From positions 60,609-124,608 of the forward strand of contig JAJYVU010000004.1 of NCBI GenBank assembly GCA_021791875.1: a stretch of DNA of 64,000 nt. Reading direction: 5' to 3'. A model generated the notes under the pieces. The model was not told the origin of the DNA, ran no database searches, and was given only the letters and a program-made list of their open reading frames with translations. A program made the position numbers and the translations under genes. Position 1 is the first letter of the stretch, and each line of letters starts with the position of its first letter. This document shows positions 50,703-59,311 of the stretch, in pieces. This DNA comes from Acidobacteriota bacterium. Its GTDB lineage: Bacteria > Acidobacteriota > Terriglobia > Terriglobales > Acidobacteriaceae.

Positions 50703-53700
50703 TTAGAAGCTGAACCGTGCCTGCAACTGCACCGTTCTGCTGCCTAGCGCGCCCCCCGTTTCTGTCCCGAAGGTGGTACTCGGTGTCACCACCCCGGATG
50801 GACTGACAGACCCAAGGTAGCCGCTGATACCCGACGGGTTCAGATTCACGACATTCAGCAGGTTATACGCATCGGCGCGAATCGTTAACTTCGCGTTGTC
50901 GCCCAGCACCCTCATATTCGGCAACCCGAAGGCTTTGCTCAGAGAGCCGTCCAGGTCGCTGTATCCGGGACCGGTCAAGCTGTTCCGTTCGATGCCCGGC
51001 CTCGGTACAGGCGAGAAGCTGGGGAACGTCGCGCCCGCGACATACGTCGGCGGAGTGAAGTATTTCGTGGCATTCGCGCCAAAGTTGGGATTCACGGCCT
51101 GCTCGAAGTCATGGTTGGACAGGCTCCTTCCGTATCCACCCAGGTTCGCAGCCGGACGAAGAGTCCCGTAACCGCTGGTGTTGTAATAGACGTTTTCCGT
51201 CGTGCTGTAGTAGGGCGTCCATGGGAATCCGGTATGCACATTCCAGATTCCGCTCACCGTCCATCCGCCCGCAACCTTCTCCAGCCAGCTGTTGGCACGG
51301 AAGAATTGCGGCTGCCACATGCCAAACAACTTGAAGTCGTTGGTCACGTTATAGTCCGAGCGCCCATAAGCGGCATGGGCGTCATACGGATACGGATCCA
51401 TCTCGTACGGTCCGGAGCCTTCATCCATGGACTTCGCCCACGTATACTGCCCTTCCACCTGGAAGCCGTGCGCGAAGTTATGCGTCAGGGTGGCAATCAT
51501 GCCGTTGTAATTGCTGGTGGCGCGGTTGTCGTAGTAGTCGAGGAAATTGACCTTGGGATTGAGAGCATACCCCTCCGCCCCGGCCAGGACGTTGTAGTTG
51601 TACTGCGTGATCAGGTTGCGCGATGCGCTGCCCTGGTAACCCAGCGTGGCCACCATGTTGTGCGGCAACTGATACTCGAAGCCCAGCGAGTAGTGGTAAG
51701 TGGTGATCGTATTCGGGCTGTGCGGGAATCCGGTAATGAAGATCGATCCGCTCAGCGGCAGATTGTTGCTGTCGAAGTTCGTGATCGCGGCCGGGTTCGG
51801 CGCATAACCGAAGAGCGAGTGAATATTGCTCGCCGTCTGGTACAGAATGCCGACACCGGAGCAATTTGGATTGCTGGTGTATGGGTACTCGCACTTGAAG
51901 TTCGGCTGCACCGCGTTGGGCGGGTTGCCGTACCCATTGGCCGTAATGGCGATTTCATTCTGGTTGTAGTTGATCCCGAAGCCGCCGCGGAACACCAGCT
52001 TGCTCTCCAGCATCTTCGGCTGCCATGCAAACCCGATCTCCGGGCTGAAATTGGTCTTTGGCGGATTGTAGAGATTACCGCCCACCTGCACGTGCAGCCC
52101 GGTCAGCGGATCCGTTCCCGTGCCGAAACGCAGCACGTCCAGATTGTTTTCCTTCGAGTGGAACGATCCAAAATACGACCAGCGCAGGCCCATGTTGATG
52201 GTCAGGTTGGGCTTGAGCTTCCAGTCGTCCTGCACATAGAAGCCCCACAGGTTCTCGCGGTCATCCTGCCGGTTCGAGAAGGGAACACCCGTCTTGGAGT
52301 CGAACTCGCCGCTCTCGGCCCAGGGGGCGTCATTCGCGAAGTCCCACAGGTTGTTGAAGCTGAACTGTGGCCGTGCGGCATACACCGCATCATTCAGGTA
52401 ATACAGCCGCGTCAGCTCGCCGCCGACGTTGATGTTCATGTTGCCCAGCGTCTTGGTCAACGTGTCGCTGTAGGTGTACGTCCACTGGTCAAAGTGGCTC
52501 GGTCCCGGCGCGCCAAAATAGGAGTTGCTCATATTGGCGGTGCCGATATTGCCGATGTTGTCCTGCGGCAGCCCGAAGGGCTCCTGGGGGTTGGTGGCAA
52601 TTTCATTCCAGCGCCATCCCGCCGCATTCGCCCGCGCCTGGTTGATCAGCGTCGGCGAGAAGGTGTGCAGCCACAGCAGCGTGAACGCATCGTTCACCTG
52701 CGAGTGGTGCCACAGGTTCGCGGACCTCGCCGGCCCATTGTAGAAGGTGCTGTCGACAGGCACCCAATAGAGCGAGAACGTCACGTGATCCTGATGCGTC
52801 ACATCCGCGTCCAGGCGCCCGTTGTACTGATTTTGTGAAACCTTCGAAGGTGCGACGGTCGTATAGTACGCAATGTCAGGAACGCCGTCGAGGCCGCCGC
52901 CCACACCGGGCTGGCTTGGAGTGCCGCCGTAAGTAAGATCCTGATATCCAACTCCGGTCTTCAAGGGCGAACCCACATCAAGGCCGCCGGATTCCGCCTG
53001 GCAATCCACGCCCTGCTGCAAACCGATATCGGCGCAGGTCTCCGGGACAAGGGTTGGACTAGCCGGAGCCTCGCCAGGATACGTGAGGTATTTGGTTGCG
53101 ATCGGCGCCGCCGCCAATTTGTCGAACTGAGGCGTTTCGTACCACCCCTGCGACGTGTTCGAGGAAACAAGCGGGCTGCTCTCCCAGTTGAAGAACGCGA
53201 AAACATGATTCTTCCAGATCGGCCCGCCCAGGCTGCCGCCGTAGTTGTTAAAGCGGCTCTGGTCGCGGTTCAACCCGCGCTGCGCCGGTGTGCCGGACGT
53301 CGTCGCCGATGACGGGCCGTTCCATGCCTGGTAGGCATTCAGCCCCGGCCGCGACGCCTTGAAGAAGAAGCTGCCATGCAGGTGATTCGTGCCGCCCTTG
53401 GTCGTCACTTCAATCTGGCCGCCGCTGAAGCGCCCATTCGCCGCGTTGTAGTCGTTCGACACGACCTTCATGCTTTGGATGGAGTCTTCACTCGGCGTGA
53501 TCACCGACGTGCCGCCCCATACCGCGCTCACAGTGCTGATGCCGTCGACCGAGATCGAGTTCGTCTCATACTGCCCGCCCTGTGCCTGGATCTGCGGTCC
53601 GTTCTCCGTCGCGAAAATGCCCGATGCACTTGTCGATGGCCCGCCCGGTCCCTGCGTGCCGGGCAGGCTGAAAGATCCGCCTCCCCCGCTCTGCGACGCG

Positions 53701-54266
53701 TCGCCAAACACGCCCGGAGCCAGTTCCGCCAGCGCAAAAACGTTGCGGTCAAACGAAGGCATGTGTTGGATCTGATGGCTCGTAATCGTGGCCGAAACCG
53801 TCGCCGTATCCGTGTTCAGCGCCGAGGTCACCCCGGATACCGTCACCGTCTGCTGTACCTGGCCGATCTCCAGCGCCACGTTCAGTTCGTTCGCCTGTTC
53901 CGGAATGATCACCAGATCGCTGATCACTTTCTTCTGGAATCCGGCATGATCCACCGCCAGCGAGAAATGATTCGGCGGCAGCGCATTGAAGGTATAAACG
54001 CCGCTTGCGTTTGCCGTCGTGGTTCTCACTCTCCCGGTTTCCTTGTCCGTGAGCGTCACGTGCGCGTCGGGAATCACCGCTCCCGATGGATCCGTCACCG
54101 TGCCGCGCAGCGACGCGCGGTATTGCGCGTGCAGCGCGGGCGTCAGCGCGAACAGCACCAACGCCAGCAGGCCTGCTGCCTGCATCGCGCGCAACGTTCT
54201 GTTGAATATCCGGCCGCTCAGGTTTTGCTCATCGCACTTCCTGGCGCCATGCATGAAACTGTGCAT
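50703..54266 (-). CDS. TonB-dependent receptor, Oar-like (1187 aa), LacI-controlled
   Basis: The ATG at 54266 has a perfect AGGAGG 6 nt upstream, so I reject the TTG at 54284. A leader ending LTPALHAQ is followed by a CarboxypepD_reg domain (RASLRGTVTDPSGAVIPDAHVTLTDKETGRVRTTTANASGVYTFNALPPNHFSLAV). The plug has SVDGISTVSAVWGGTSVITPSEDSIQSMKVVSNDYNAANGRFSGGQIEVTTKGGTN. The beta-barrel ends in LQARFSF. It probably imports oligosaccharides. Two LacI-type operators lie upstream, toward the divergent lacI-like gene, and GH39 follows downstream, which together make a small saccharide-use locus. Confidence 0.93.
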   Translation of the reverse strand: MHSFMHGARKCDEQNLSGRIFNRTLRAMQAAGLLALVLFALTPALHAQYRASLRGTVTDPSGAVIPDAHVTLTDKETGRVRTTTANASGVYTFNALPPNHFSLAVDHAGFQKKVISDLVIIPEQANELNVALEIGQVQQTVTVSGVTSALNTDTATVSATITSHQIQHMPSFDRNVFALAELAPGVFGDASQSGGGGSFSLPGTQGPGGPSTSASGIFATENGPQIQAQGGQYETNSISVDGISTVSAVWGGTSVITPSEDSIQSMKVVSNDYNAANGRFSGGQIEVTTKGGTNHLHGSFFFKASRPGLNAYQAWNGPSSATTSGTPAQRGLNRDQSRFNNYGGSLGGPIWKNHVFAFFNWESSPLVSSNTSQGWYETPQFDKLAAAPIATKYLTYPGEAPASPTLVPETCADIGLQQGVDCQAESGGLDVGSPLKTGVGYQDLTYGGTPSQPGVGGGLDGVPDIAYYTTVAPSKVSQNQYNGRLDADVTHQDHVTFSLYWVPVDSTFYNGPARSANLWHHSQVNDAFTLLWLHTFSPTLINQARANAAGWRWNEIATNPQEPFGLPQDNIGNIGTANMSNSYFGAPGPSHFDQWTYTYSDTLTKTLGNMNINVGGELTRLYYLNDAVYAARPQFSFNNLWDFANDAPWAESGEFDSKTGVPFSNRQDDRENLWGFYVQDDWKLKPNLTINMGLRWSYFGSFHSKENNLDVLRFGTGTDPLTGLHVQVGGNLYNPPKTNFSPEIGFAWQPKMLESKLVFRGGFGINYNQNEIAITANGYGNPPNAVQPNFKCEYPYTSNPNCSGVGILYQTASNIHSLFGYAPNPAAITNFDSNNLPLSGSIFITGFPHSPNTITTYHYSLGFEYQLPHNMVATLGYQGSASRNLITQYNYNVLAGAEGYALNPKVNFLDYYDNRATSNYNGMIATLTHNFAHGFQVEGQYTWAKSMDEGSGPYEMDPYPYDAHAAYGRSDYNVTNDFKLFGMWQPQFFRANSWLEKVAGGWTVSGIWNVHTGFPWTPYYSTTENVYYNTSGYGTLRPAANLGGYGRSLSNHDFEQAVNPNFGANATKYFTPPTYVAGATFPSFSPVPRPGIERNSLTGPGYSDLDGSLSKAFGLPNMRVLGDNAKLTIRADAYNLLNVVNLNPSGISGYLGSVSPSGVVTPSTTFGTETGGALGSRTVQLQARFSF

Positions 54267-54375
54267 ACCTAACCTCCTGATCAAAAACTCAAAATGACCC
54301 CGTGCAGCGCGACCTCTCCCTGTTTGCGGCTTTCTATCGCGCCGGGGCTTCTATCGGCTTAACTGTCTGTTTCCA

Positions 54376-54391
54376 GCGCAACCGGTTGTGC
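54376..54391. promoter_or_regulatory. LacI-family operator 1
   Basis: GCGCAACCGGTTGTGC is a 16-bp palindrome with one mismatch and a central CCGG, the usual LacI/GalR architecture with a central CG. It begins 22 bp before operator 2, two helical turns, on the same DNA face. Confidence 0.82.
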
Positions 54392-54397
54392 ACACTT

Positions 54398-54413
54398 GCG
54401 CAAACGGTTGTGC
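54398..54413. promoter_or_regulatory. LacI-family operator 2
   Basis: GCGCAAACGGTTGTGC is identical to operator 1 at 15 of 16 bases. The 22-bp phasing suggests cooperative binding of two dimers. It is 132-147 bp upstream of the TonB receptor start and about 280 bp upstream of the lacI-like gene. Confidence 0.82.
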
Positions 54414-54691
54414 TGCGTCTAGGATGTTGCTCGTTGGGAGATACTACTGTCAAGTCCCCTCCGGCAACCGCGACCCTTCGGCGTTAATTCCCTTAGATTC
54501 ACTCCCGGCGAGGGTGGTAGCGGAGTTTCTTGCATCGCCCGGCCCGAGGGGGTTGATTCATGTGCTACCGGCGTGGATCATCAAATACGTAGCGGGATGG
54601 TTTGCTCCGCGGCGCGGCGTAGCGTACGCGATAATCCCGGTGGCGTTCCACAACAGCCCAGCCCTGGAGGTACTCGGCAATCGCAAGGGGA

Positions 54692-55783
54692 ATGAAAAAG
54701 GAAACAGGAAAACGGGCGACAACACCGGCTTCCACCAGCGCCTCGACCAACGGCAGCATCAAGCTCAAGGAGCTCGCCGCTCACCTCGGCCTCTCGCAAA
54801 GCACCGTCTCCCGCGTCATGAACGATTCCGGAGACGAATACCGCATCGCGCCGGAAACGCAGAAGCGCATTCTTCAGGCTGCCGCGCTCTTCAACTATGA
54901 GCCCAACGCCGTCGCGCGCCAGTTGCGGAACAAGCGCAGCTTCACCGTCGGCGTCATGGTTCCGGAAATCAGCGAAGGCTATGCCTCCGCTGTCCTCGGC
55001 GGCATCGAAGACGCCCTGCTCCAGGAAAAATACTTCTACTTCGTCGTCAGCCACCGCCATCGCCCGGACCTGCTCAAGGGCTACCCGCGCCTGCTGCTCT
55101 CTCGTGCTGTGGAAGGCATTATCGCCGTCGATACACCCATCGAAGAAGATCTTCCCGTCCCCGTCGTCGCTGTCTCCAGCCACAAGCACCGCAACGGCGT
55201 CGTCGCCATCGAGCTCGATCACCTCACCGCCGCACGCTACGCGCTCAATCACCTTTCCGCGCTCGGCCATCGCCGCATCGCCTTCATCAAAGGCCAGAGC
55301 TTCAGCTCCGATACCGCAGCACGCTGGAACGCCATCCGCAAAGTCTGCGCTGAACTCGACATTCCCATCGATCCTCAGCTTGTCGTACAGCTCGAAGGTG
55401 TCCTCCCCGGAGCCGAACCCGGCCATCAGGCCACACGCACGCTGCTCTCGCGCGGCAAACCCTTCACCGCCGTCTTTTCCTTCAACGACGTCTCCGCCAT
55501 CGGCGCCATCGCCGCGCTTCACGAAGCCGGTCTGCACGTCCCGCGTGACGTCTCCGTCGTCGGCTTTGACGACATTCCCGCCGCGGCCACCATTCGCCCC
55601 GGCCTCACCACCGTGCGCCAGCCGCTCTATGACATGGGCAGTGCTGCCGCCGTCAACCTGCTGCGCCTCATCCGCGATGGCAACCCCGCGTCCGCGCCGC
55701 AGTCCATCCTCGTCATGCCCACCTTTATGCAGCGCCACTCCACTGCGCGCCGCGCGGACAAACCAGCCCGTTCCTCAAAGTAG
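54692..55783 (+). CDS. LacI-family transcriptional regulator
   Basis: A 363-aa protein. The HTH is IKLKELAAHLGLSQSTVSRVMNDSGDEYRIAPETQKRILQAAALFNYEPNAVARQLRNKRS, which includes the hinge helix. The periplasmic-binding-protein-like effector domain follows (TVGVMVPEISEGYASAVLGGIEDALLQEKYFYFVVSHR ... DVSVVGFDDIPAAATIRPGLTTVRQP). It probably binds the tandem operators at 54376-54413 and represses the divergent TonB receptor until a sugar appears. The first 20 residues are Thr/Ser rich and the Shine-Dalgarno is poorly spaced, so the start is uncertain. Confidence 0.93.
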   Translation: MKKETGKRATTPASTSASTNGSIKLKELAAHLGLSQSTVSRVMNDSGDEYRIAPETQKRILQAAALFNYEPNAVARQLRNKRSFTVGVMVPEISEGYASAVLGGIEDALLQEKYFYFVVSHRHRPDLLKGYPRLLLSRAVEGIIAVDTPIEEDLPVPVVAVSSHKHRNGVVAIELDHLTAARYALNHLSALGHRRIAFIKGQSFSSDTAARWNAIRKVCAELDIPIDPQLVVQLEGVLPGAEPGHQATRTLLSRGKPFTAVFSFNDVSAIGAIAALHEAGLHVPRDVSVVGFDDIPAAATIRPGLTTVRQPLYDMGSAAAVNLLRLIRDGNPASAPQSILVMPTFMQRHSTARRADKPARSSK

Positions 55784-55828
55784 CTCGCGGTGAAACGGCG
55801 CACTCCCTGTGAGCACGCCGTCCCGTGA

Positions 55829-57217
55829 CTACAGCACTTCGAGGTCCGCATCCCGATCCGGCCGGAAGCCCACCGCCTTCATCGCCTGCACAATCTCGCG
55901 ATTCCGCATGAAGTACTCCCACACGAATCCGGTGCGCAGATTCTCCGCCATCAGCACCATCGGGCCCTGGTCGATTCCCAGCACATCCGGCGCATACCAT
56001 CCCGCCTGGGGCTGAAACGCATCCACAAACCCATACCGCGTCCAGCTCTCCGGATACTTCTCCCGCATGTACAGCAGCACATGCGCGCACTCGTCCGGCA
56101 AGAACACCAGCGAGCCGCCGCACGCGGTCGGAACCACCGTCCCATCCACATCACCCATCGTCGGCGGACCGCCCCGCACGTTGTATCCGCTCTGCGTATC
56201 CGACGCCGTAATCCCCCACAGGTTCTCGTCCATCCACGGAAACTTCCGGCCCTCCACCAGGCACCACAACTGGTGCGCCCGCGTCGCCTCGATCGAGTTC
56301 GTAAAGTAATTCGCGTACTGGTCCCGCTGCCCGCGAAAATCCACCCACGCATGTGCGTACTGGTGGATGAACAGCGGCGCGTGCATGTTCGTGATGTAGT
56401 CGATCCCGCCGTAATTCAGCCGCGGCCGCGCAATCTTCTCCCACATGCTGGCCGGTACCGGATGCGTCGGCGACCCGATCGCCATCAGGCACATCGCCAT
56501 CAGCTCGGAATACATGTTCCAACGCGCTTTGATAAACCCCGTCTCCGGATGCCACCCCATCGACAGCGTATCCCCGCCGTTCATCATCCATTGCCAGTCC
56601 ACGCGTTCGTAAAATTGCGTCGCGTATCCCTCGATTTTGCGATTCCCCGCAAAATACTGCCGCGCCGTCAGCACTCCGCACAGCAGCAGCGCCGTGTCAA
56701 TCGACGAAACTTCGCACTTGTACTCCCGCGCTGCCGTCTCCGTGTTGATAAAGTGGTAGAGAAACCCATGCACCTGCGGGCATTCCTCCACTAGGAACCG
56801 CAGCGTCTTCTCCACCCGCGCCTCGCACTCCGCCGCCGGCAGATAGCCGCGCTTGTGCGCAATGCAAAGTGCCGTCAGCCCGAACCCGGTGGACGCAATG
56901 CTCGCCACCTGGTTCTTCGCCTTGCCCACTGCCGGTGCGTGATCCCGGACCTGTCCCGTCCTTGCGCCCGCTTCGTTGTAAAAGAATTGGCTGCCTCGCT
57001 CCTCTACCTCATCGAGCAGCGCTTCAGCCTCCGCCGAAACCTTCGGCAGCGGCAGCAGACCCAGCTTTTGCTGCTTCGGAAATTCACCCGCCCGCATCGC
57101 CCCTGGCGCCGCGCCCAGCGCGCCCGTCATTCCCAGTGCCGGCGTGCCCAGTGCCACGGCGCCGCTTGCCCCGGTCAGTTGCAGTAGTTTCCGACGAGTC
57201 ATCCACCCACGAGTCAC
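55829..57217 (-). CDS. Secreted glycoamylase-domain protein (GH144-like, endo-beta-1,2-glucanase type)
   Basis: A 462-aa protein. It starts at GTG 57217 or ATG 57202; both follow AGGAG. RRKLLQLTGASGAVALG is a Tat-like leader. The (alpha/alpha)6 barrel carries ITASDTQSGYNVRGGPPTMGDVDGTVVPTACGGSLVFLPDECAHVLLYMREKYPESWTRYGFVDAFQP and GIDQGPMVLMAENLRTGFVWEYF, the PF10091 glycoamylase signatures shared with GH144 beta-1,2-glucanases. It may degrade cyclic or linear beta-1,2-glucans. It is convergent with the LacI gene, 45 bp apart. Confidence 0.75.
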   Translation of the reverse strand: MTRGWMTRRKLLQLTGASGAVALGTPALGMTGALGAAPGAMRAGEFPKQQKLGLLPLPKVSAEAEALLDEVEERGSQFFYNEAGARTGQVRDHAPAVGKAKNQVASIASTGFGLTALCIAHKRGYLPAAECEARVEKTLRFLVEECPQVHGFLYHFINTETAAREYKCEVSSIDTALLLCGVLTARQYFAGNRKIEGYATQFYERVDWQWMMNGGDTLSMGWHPETGFIKARWNMYSELMAMCLMAIGSPTHPVPASMWEKIARPRLNYGGIDYITNMHAPLFIHQYAHAWVDFRGQRDQYANYFTNSIEATRAHQLWCLVEGRKFPWMDENLWGITASDTQSGYNVRGGPPTMGDVDGTVVPTACGGSLVFLPDECAHVLLYMREKYPESWTRYGFVDAFQPQAGWYAPDVLGIDQGPMVLMAENLRTGFVWEYFMRNREIVQAMKAVGFRPDRDADLEVL

Positions 57218-57763
57218 GATTCCTGTCTCCTCATTTGTGCCGCAACGAAGGAGCCGGCACGCAGTTTTCTCTCACCGGTATTCCTCCGGTAAAGTCGCAG
57301 TATACGTCTTGCGCCTATCGATTGTGCAAATAGCCTCCTGCTTCCTCAGTCCTGCTCGGTTGCCGCTCTTTTCCATCGCTCATGCATGGATTTTCGACAG
57401 CCCCGGTTCGCTCTCGGCCGGAAGGACTCTCTGCCCTGACACCGCGCTTCAGCGTCGCGGTCCTTGATATTGCGAGTCACCGCCACACTCGCGCAGTTAT
57501 CGCAAAGTAGATGGATGAGACTGCGTTCCGGTGACAGTCCTTATGTAATTTCTACTCATAGATATGACGAGAAATGTCGCCTGGTTTGTATTTATTCCGC
57601 ATCAGTTGCCCGCTTCAACCTATACCCGGCATACTGTCTGAAGTTAGCAAAGAAGGAAGAAACCCGCACGGCGCTTGTTACGTCTATATGACTGAGCGGC
57701 ATTACCCACTCAATGCAGCTCGATTCGAAACTTGCCCTCGATGCGGTTTGAGAGGTTGCCCGA
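57218..57763. other. 546-bp gap without a convincing gene
   Basis: Only short ORFs without domains are present. One of 34 codons at 57688-57792 has two CxxC-like motifs but overlaps the next gene out of frame and has no Shine-Dalgarno. Promoters for GH144 and the receiver gene must lie here; I do not see clear boxes. Confidence 0.5.
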
Positions 57764-58117
57764 ATGGCACGCAAAATTGTTCTCATTGTTGAGGCCGAGC
57801 AGACGGAAGGCCTATCGGCGCGAAAGATGCTCGTCGAGAGCCTCAGGCACCACGTCATGACAGCCTACTCCGGCAGTGAGGCGCTCGAACTACTTGAGCG
57901 CGTCCATGCCGATGTCGTACTCGTGCACAGTCACATTGAAGGACAATCTTGCGAAGACATCATCTCCGCCGTCGAGCAGCGCTTCCCCCACGTTCAGGTA
58001 GTAGCGCTCACCCCTGGCGGCTGCCACTTCTGCGGATCTGTCACCACCATCGACAGCATGCGCCCGCAGGATCTCGTCCGCTATTTCGATTCTGCGGCTG
58101 ACCCGCAGCCGGCTTAA
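57764..58117 (+). CDS. Receiver-domain-like protein lacking the phospho-acceptor Asp
   Basis: A 117-aa stand-alone response-regulator fold: VLIVEAEQTEGLSARKMLVESL, TAYSGSEALELLERVHADVVLVHSHIEG and VVALTPGG. The acceptor position is His56 instead of Asp (LVHSHIEG versus the usual LLDxxMP), and the acidic pair is Glu10-Ala11. The conserved Lys is missing. It is a pseudo-receiver and cannot be phosphorylated in the usual way. A CHFC motif near residue 87 is odd for the fold. It overlaps tgt by 4 bp at their convergent ends. Confidence 0.72.
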   Translation: MARKIVLIVEAEQTEGLSARKMLVESLRHHVMTAYSGSEALELLERVHADVVLVHSHIEGQSCEDIISAVEQRFPHVQVVALTPGGCHFCGSVTTIDSMRPQDLVRYFDSAADPQPA

Positions 58118-59223
58118 TCCACACCAACCGCTCCCAGCTCCGCCCGCACCTTGCGCATCGTTTCCAGGTAAAACGCAAGGTTATGCAGCGTGTTCAGCAC
58201 TGCGGACAAGGGTTCCTGTGCCGCCATCAGGTGCCGCAGGTAAGCCCGCGTATATCGCTGGCATACGATGCACCCGCAATTCGGGTCCGGCGGCCCCTGG
58301 TCCTCGGCAAATTTCCGGTTCTTGATGTTCAATCGCCCTTCTGACGTAAACAGCAACCCGTGCCGCGCCGCGCGCGTCGGCAGCACGCAATCCATCATGT
58401 CCACGCCCATGCGCGCATACTCGGCAATCTCGTCCGGATACCCCACGCCCATCACGTACCGCGGCTTATCCTTCGGCAGCAGCGGCAGCGTCTCCGCGAT
58501 CACTTCGCGCGTGCGCTCTCTCGGCTCCCCCACGCTCAGACCGCCAATCGCATAGCCCGGGAAATCCATCGCGACCAGCCGCTCGGCGCTCTCCCTTCGC
58601 AAGTCCAGGTACATGCCGCCCTGCACGATCCCAAACAGGCTCGGCGCCTGTCCCGCAAACCCGTCACCCCACGGCCGCTCAAATTTGTGCTCGTCAAAGT
58701 GACGTTTGCTGCGCTCCGCCCATCGCAGCGTCAAATCCAGCGACGCCCGCGCCCGGCCATACTCCGCCGGATACTCCGTGCACTCGTCAAATGCCATCGC
58801 AATGTCTGAGCCCAGCGCAATCTGTACATCCATCGAGTGCTCCGGCGAGAAGAAATGCAGCCCGCCGTCCAGGTGCGACCGGAACTGCACACCCTCCTCC
58901 GTCACCTTGCGCAGTTCGCTCAGGCTGAAGACCTGGAATCCGCCCGAGTCCGTCAGAATCGCCCGTTCCCAGCTCATGAAGCGGTGCAGCCCGCCCATCC
59001 GCCGGATCGCCTCATGCCCCGGCCGCAAATACAGATGGTACGTATTGCCCAGGATGATCCGCACATCCATCTCTTCCAGTAGATGCTGCGGCACCGCCTT
59101 CACCGTCGCCACTGTGCCCACCGGCATGAACACCGGCGTCTCCACCGCGGCGTGCGGCAGCGTCATCGTCGCGCGACGCCCGCCCTGCTCCGCTGTTCGA
59201 TGAATGTGGAATCTCAGAGACAC
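58114..59223 (-). CDS. tgt: tRNA-guanine transglycosylase (queuosine)
   Basis: A 369-aa protein of standard length. ILTDSGGFQVFSLSELRKV contains an active-site Asp. GVDMMDCVLPTRAARHGLLFT carries the nucleophile Asp. DPNCGCIVCQRYTRAYLRHL holds the zinc ligands CxCxxC. It exchanges guanine 34 of GUN tRNAs for preQ1. It follows a TonB receptor gene by 88 bp on the same strand and ends against the convergent pseudo-receiver gene. Confidence 0.97.
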   Translation of the reverse strand: MSLRFHIHRTAEQGGRRATMTLPHAAVETPVFMPVGTVATVKAVPQHLLEEMDVRIILGNTYHLYLRPGHEAIRRMGGLHRFMSWERAILTDSGGFQVFSLSELRKVTEEGVQFRSHLDGGLHFFSPEHSMDVQIALGSDIAMAFDECTEYPAEYGRARASLDLTLRWAERSKRHFDEHKFERPWGDGFAGQAPSLFGIVQGGMYLDLRRESAERLVAMDFPGYAIGGLSVGEPRERTREVIAETLPLLPKDKPRYVMGVGYPDEIAEYARMGVDMMDCVLPTRAARHGLLFTSEGRLNIKNRKFAEDQGPPDPNCGCIVCQRYTRAYLRHLMAAQEPLSAVLNTLHNLAFYLETMRKVRAELGAVGVD

Positions 59224-59311
59224 TCAGCTGATTGTAATTTGCCCTGTAGCCTGCGGTTTTCGCTCACGCCCCCGCAAGAATTCCAAACGCGCTGCCTGGA
59301 TCGCGCCCGCT

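Larger units (their letters stand above)
54267..54691. other. 425-bp divergent regulatory region
   Basis: It carries the two LacI operators (54376-54413) and no supported ORF. The ORFs seen over 54302-54900 are shadows. A GGAGG at 54666-54670 lies 21 bp before the lacI ATG. Confidence 0.6.

Noticed and set aside
57688..57792. 34-codon ORF with two CxxC-like motifs upstream of the pseudo-receiver gene
   Set aside because: No ribosome site, overlaps the receiver gene in another frame, and too short to judge codon use.
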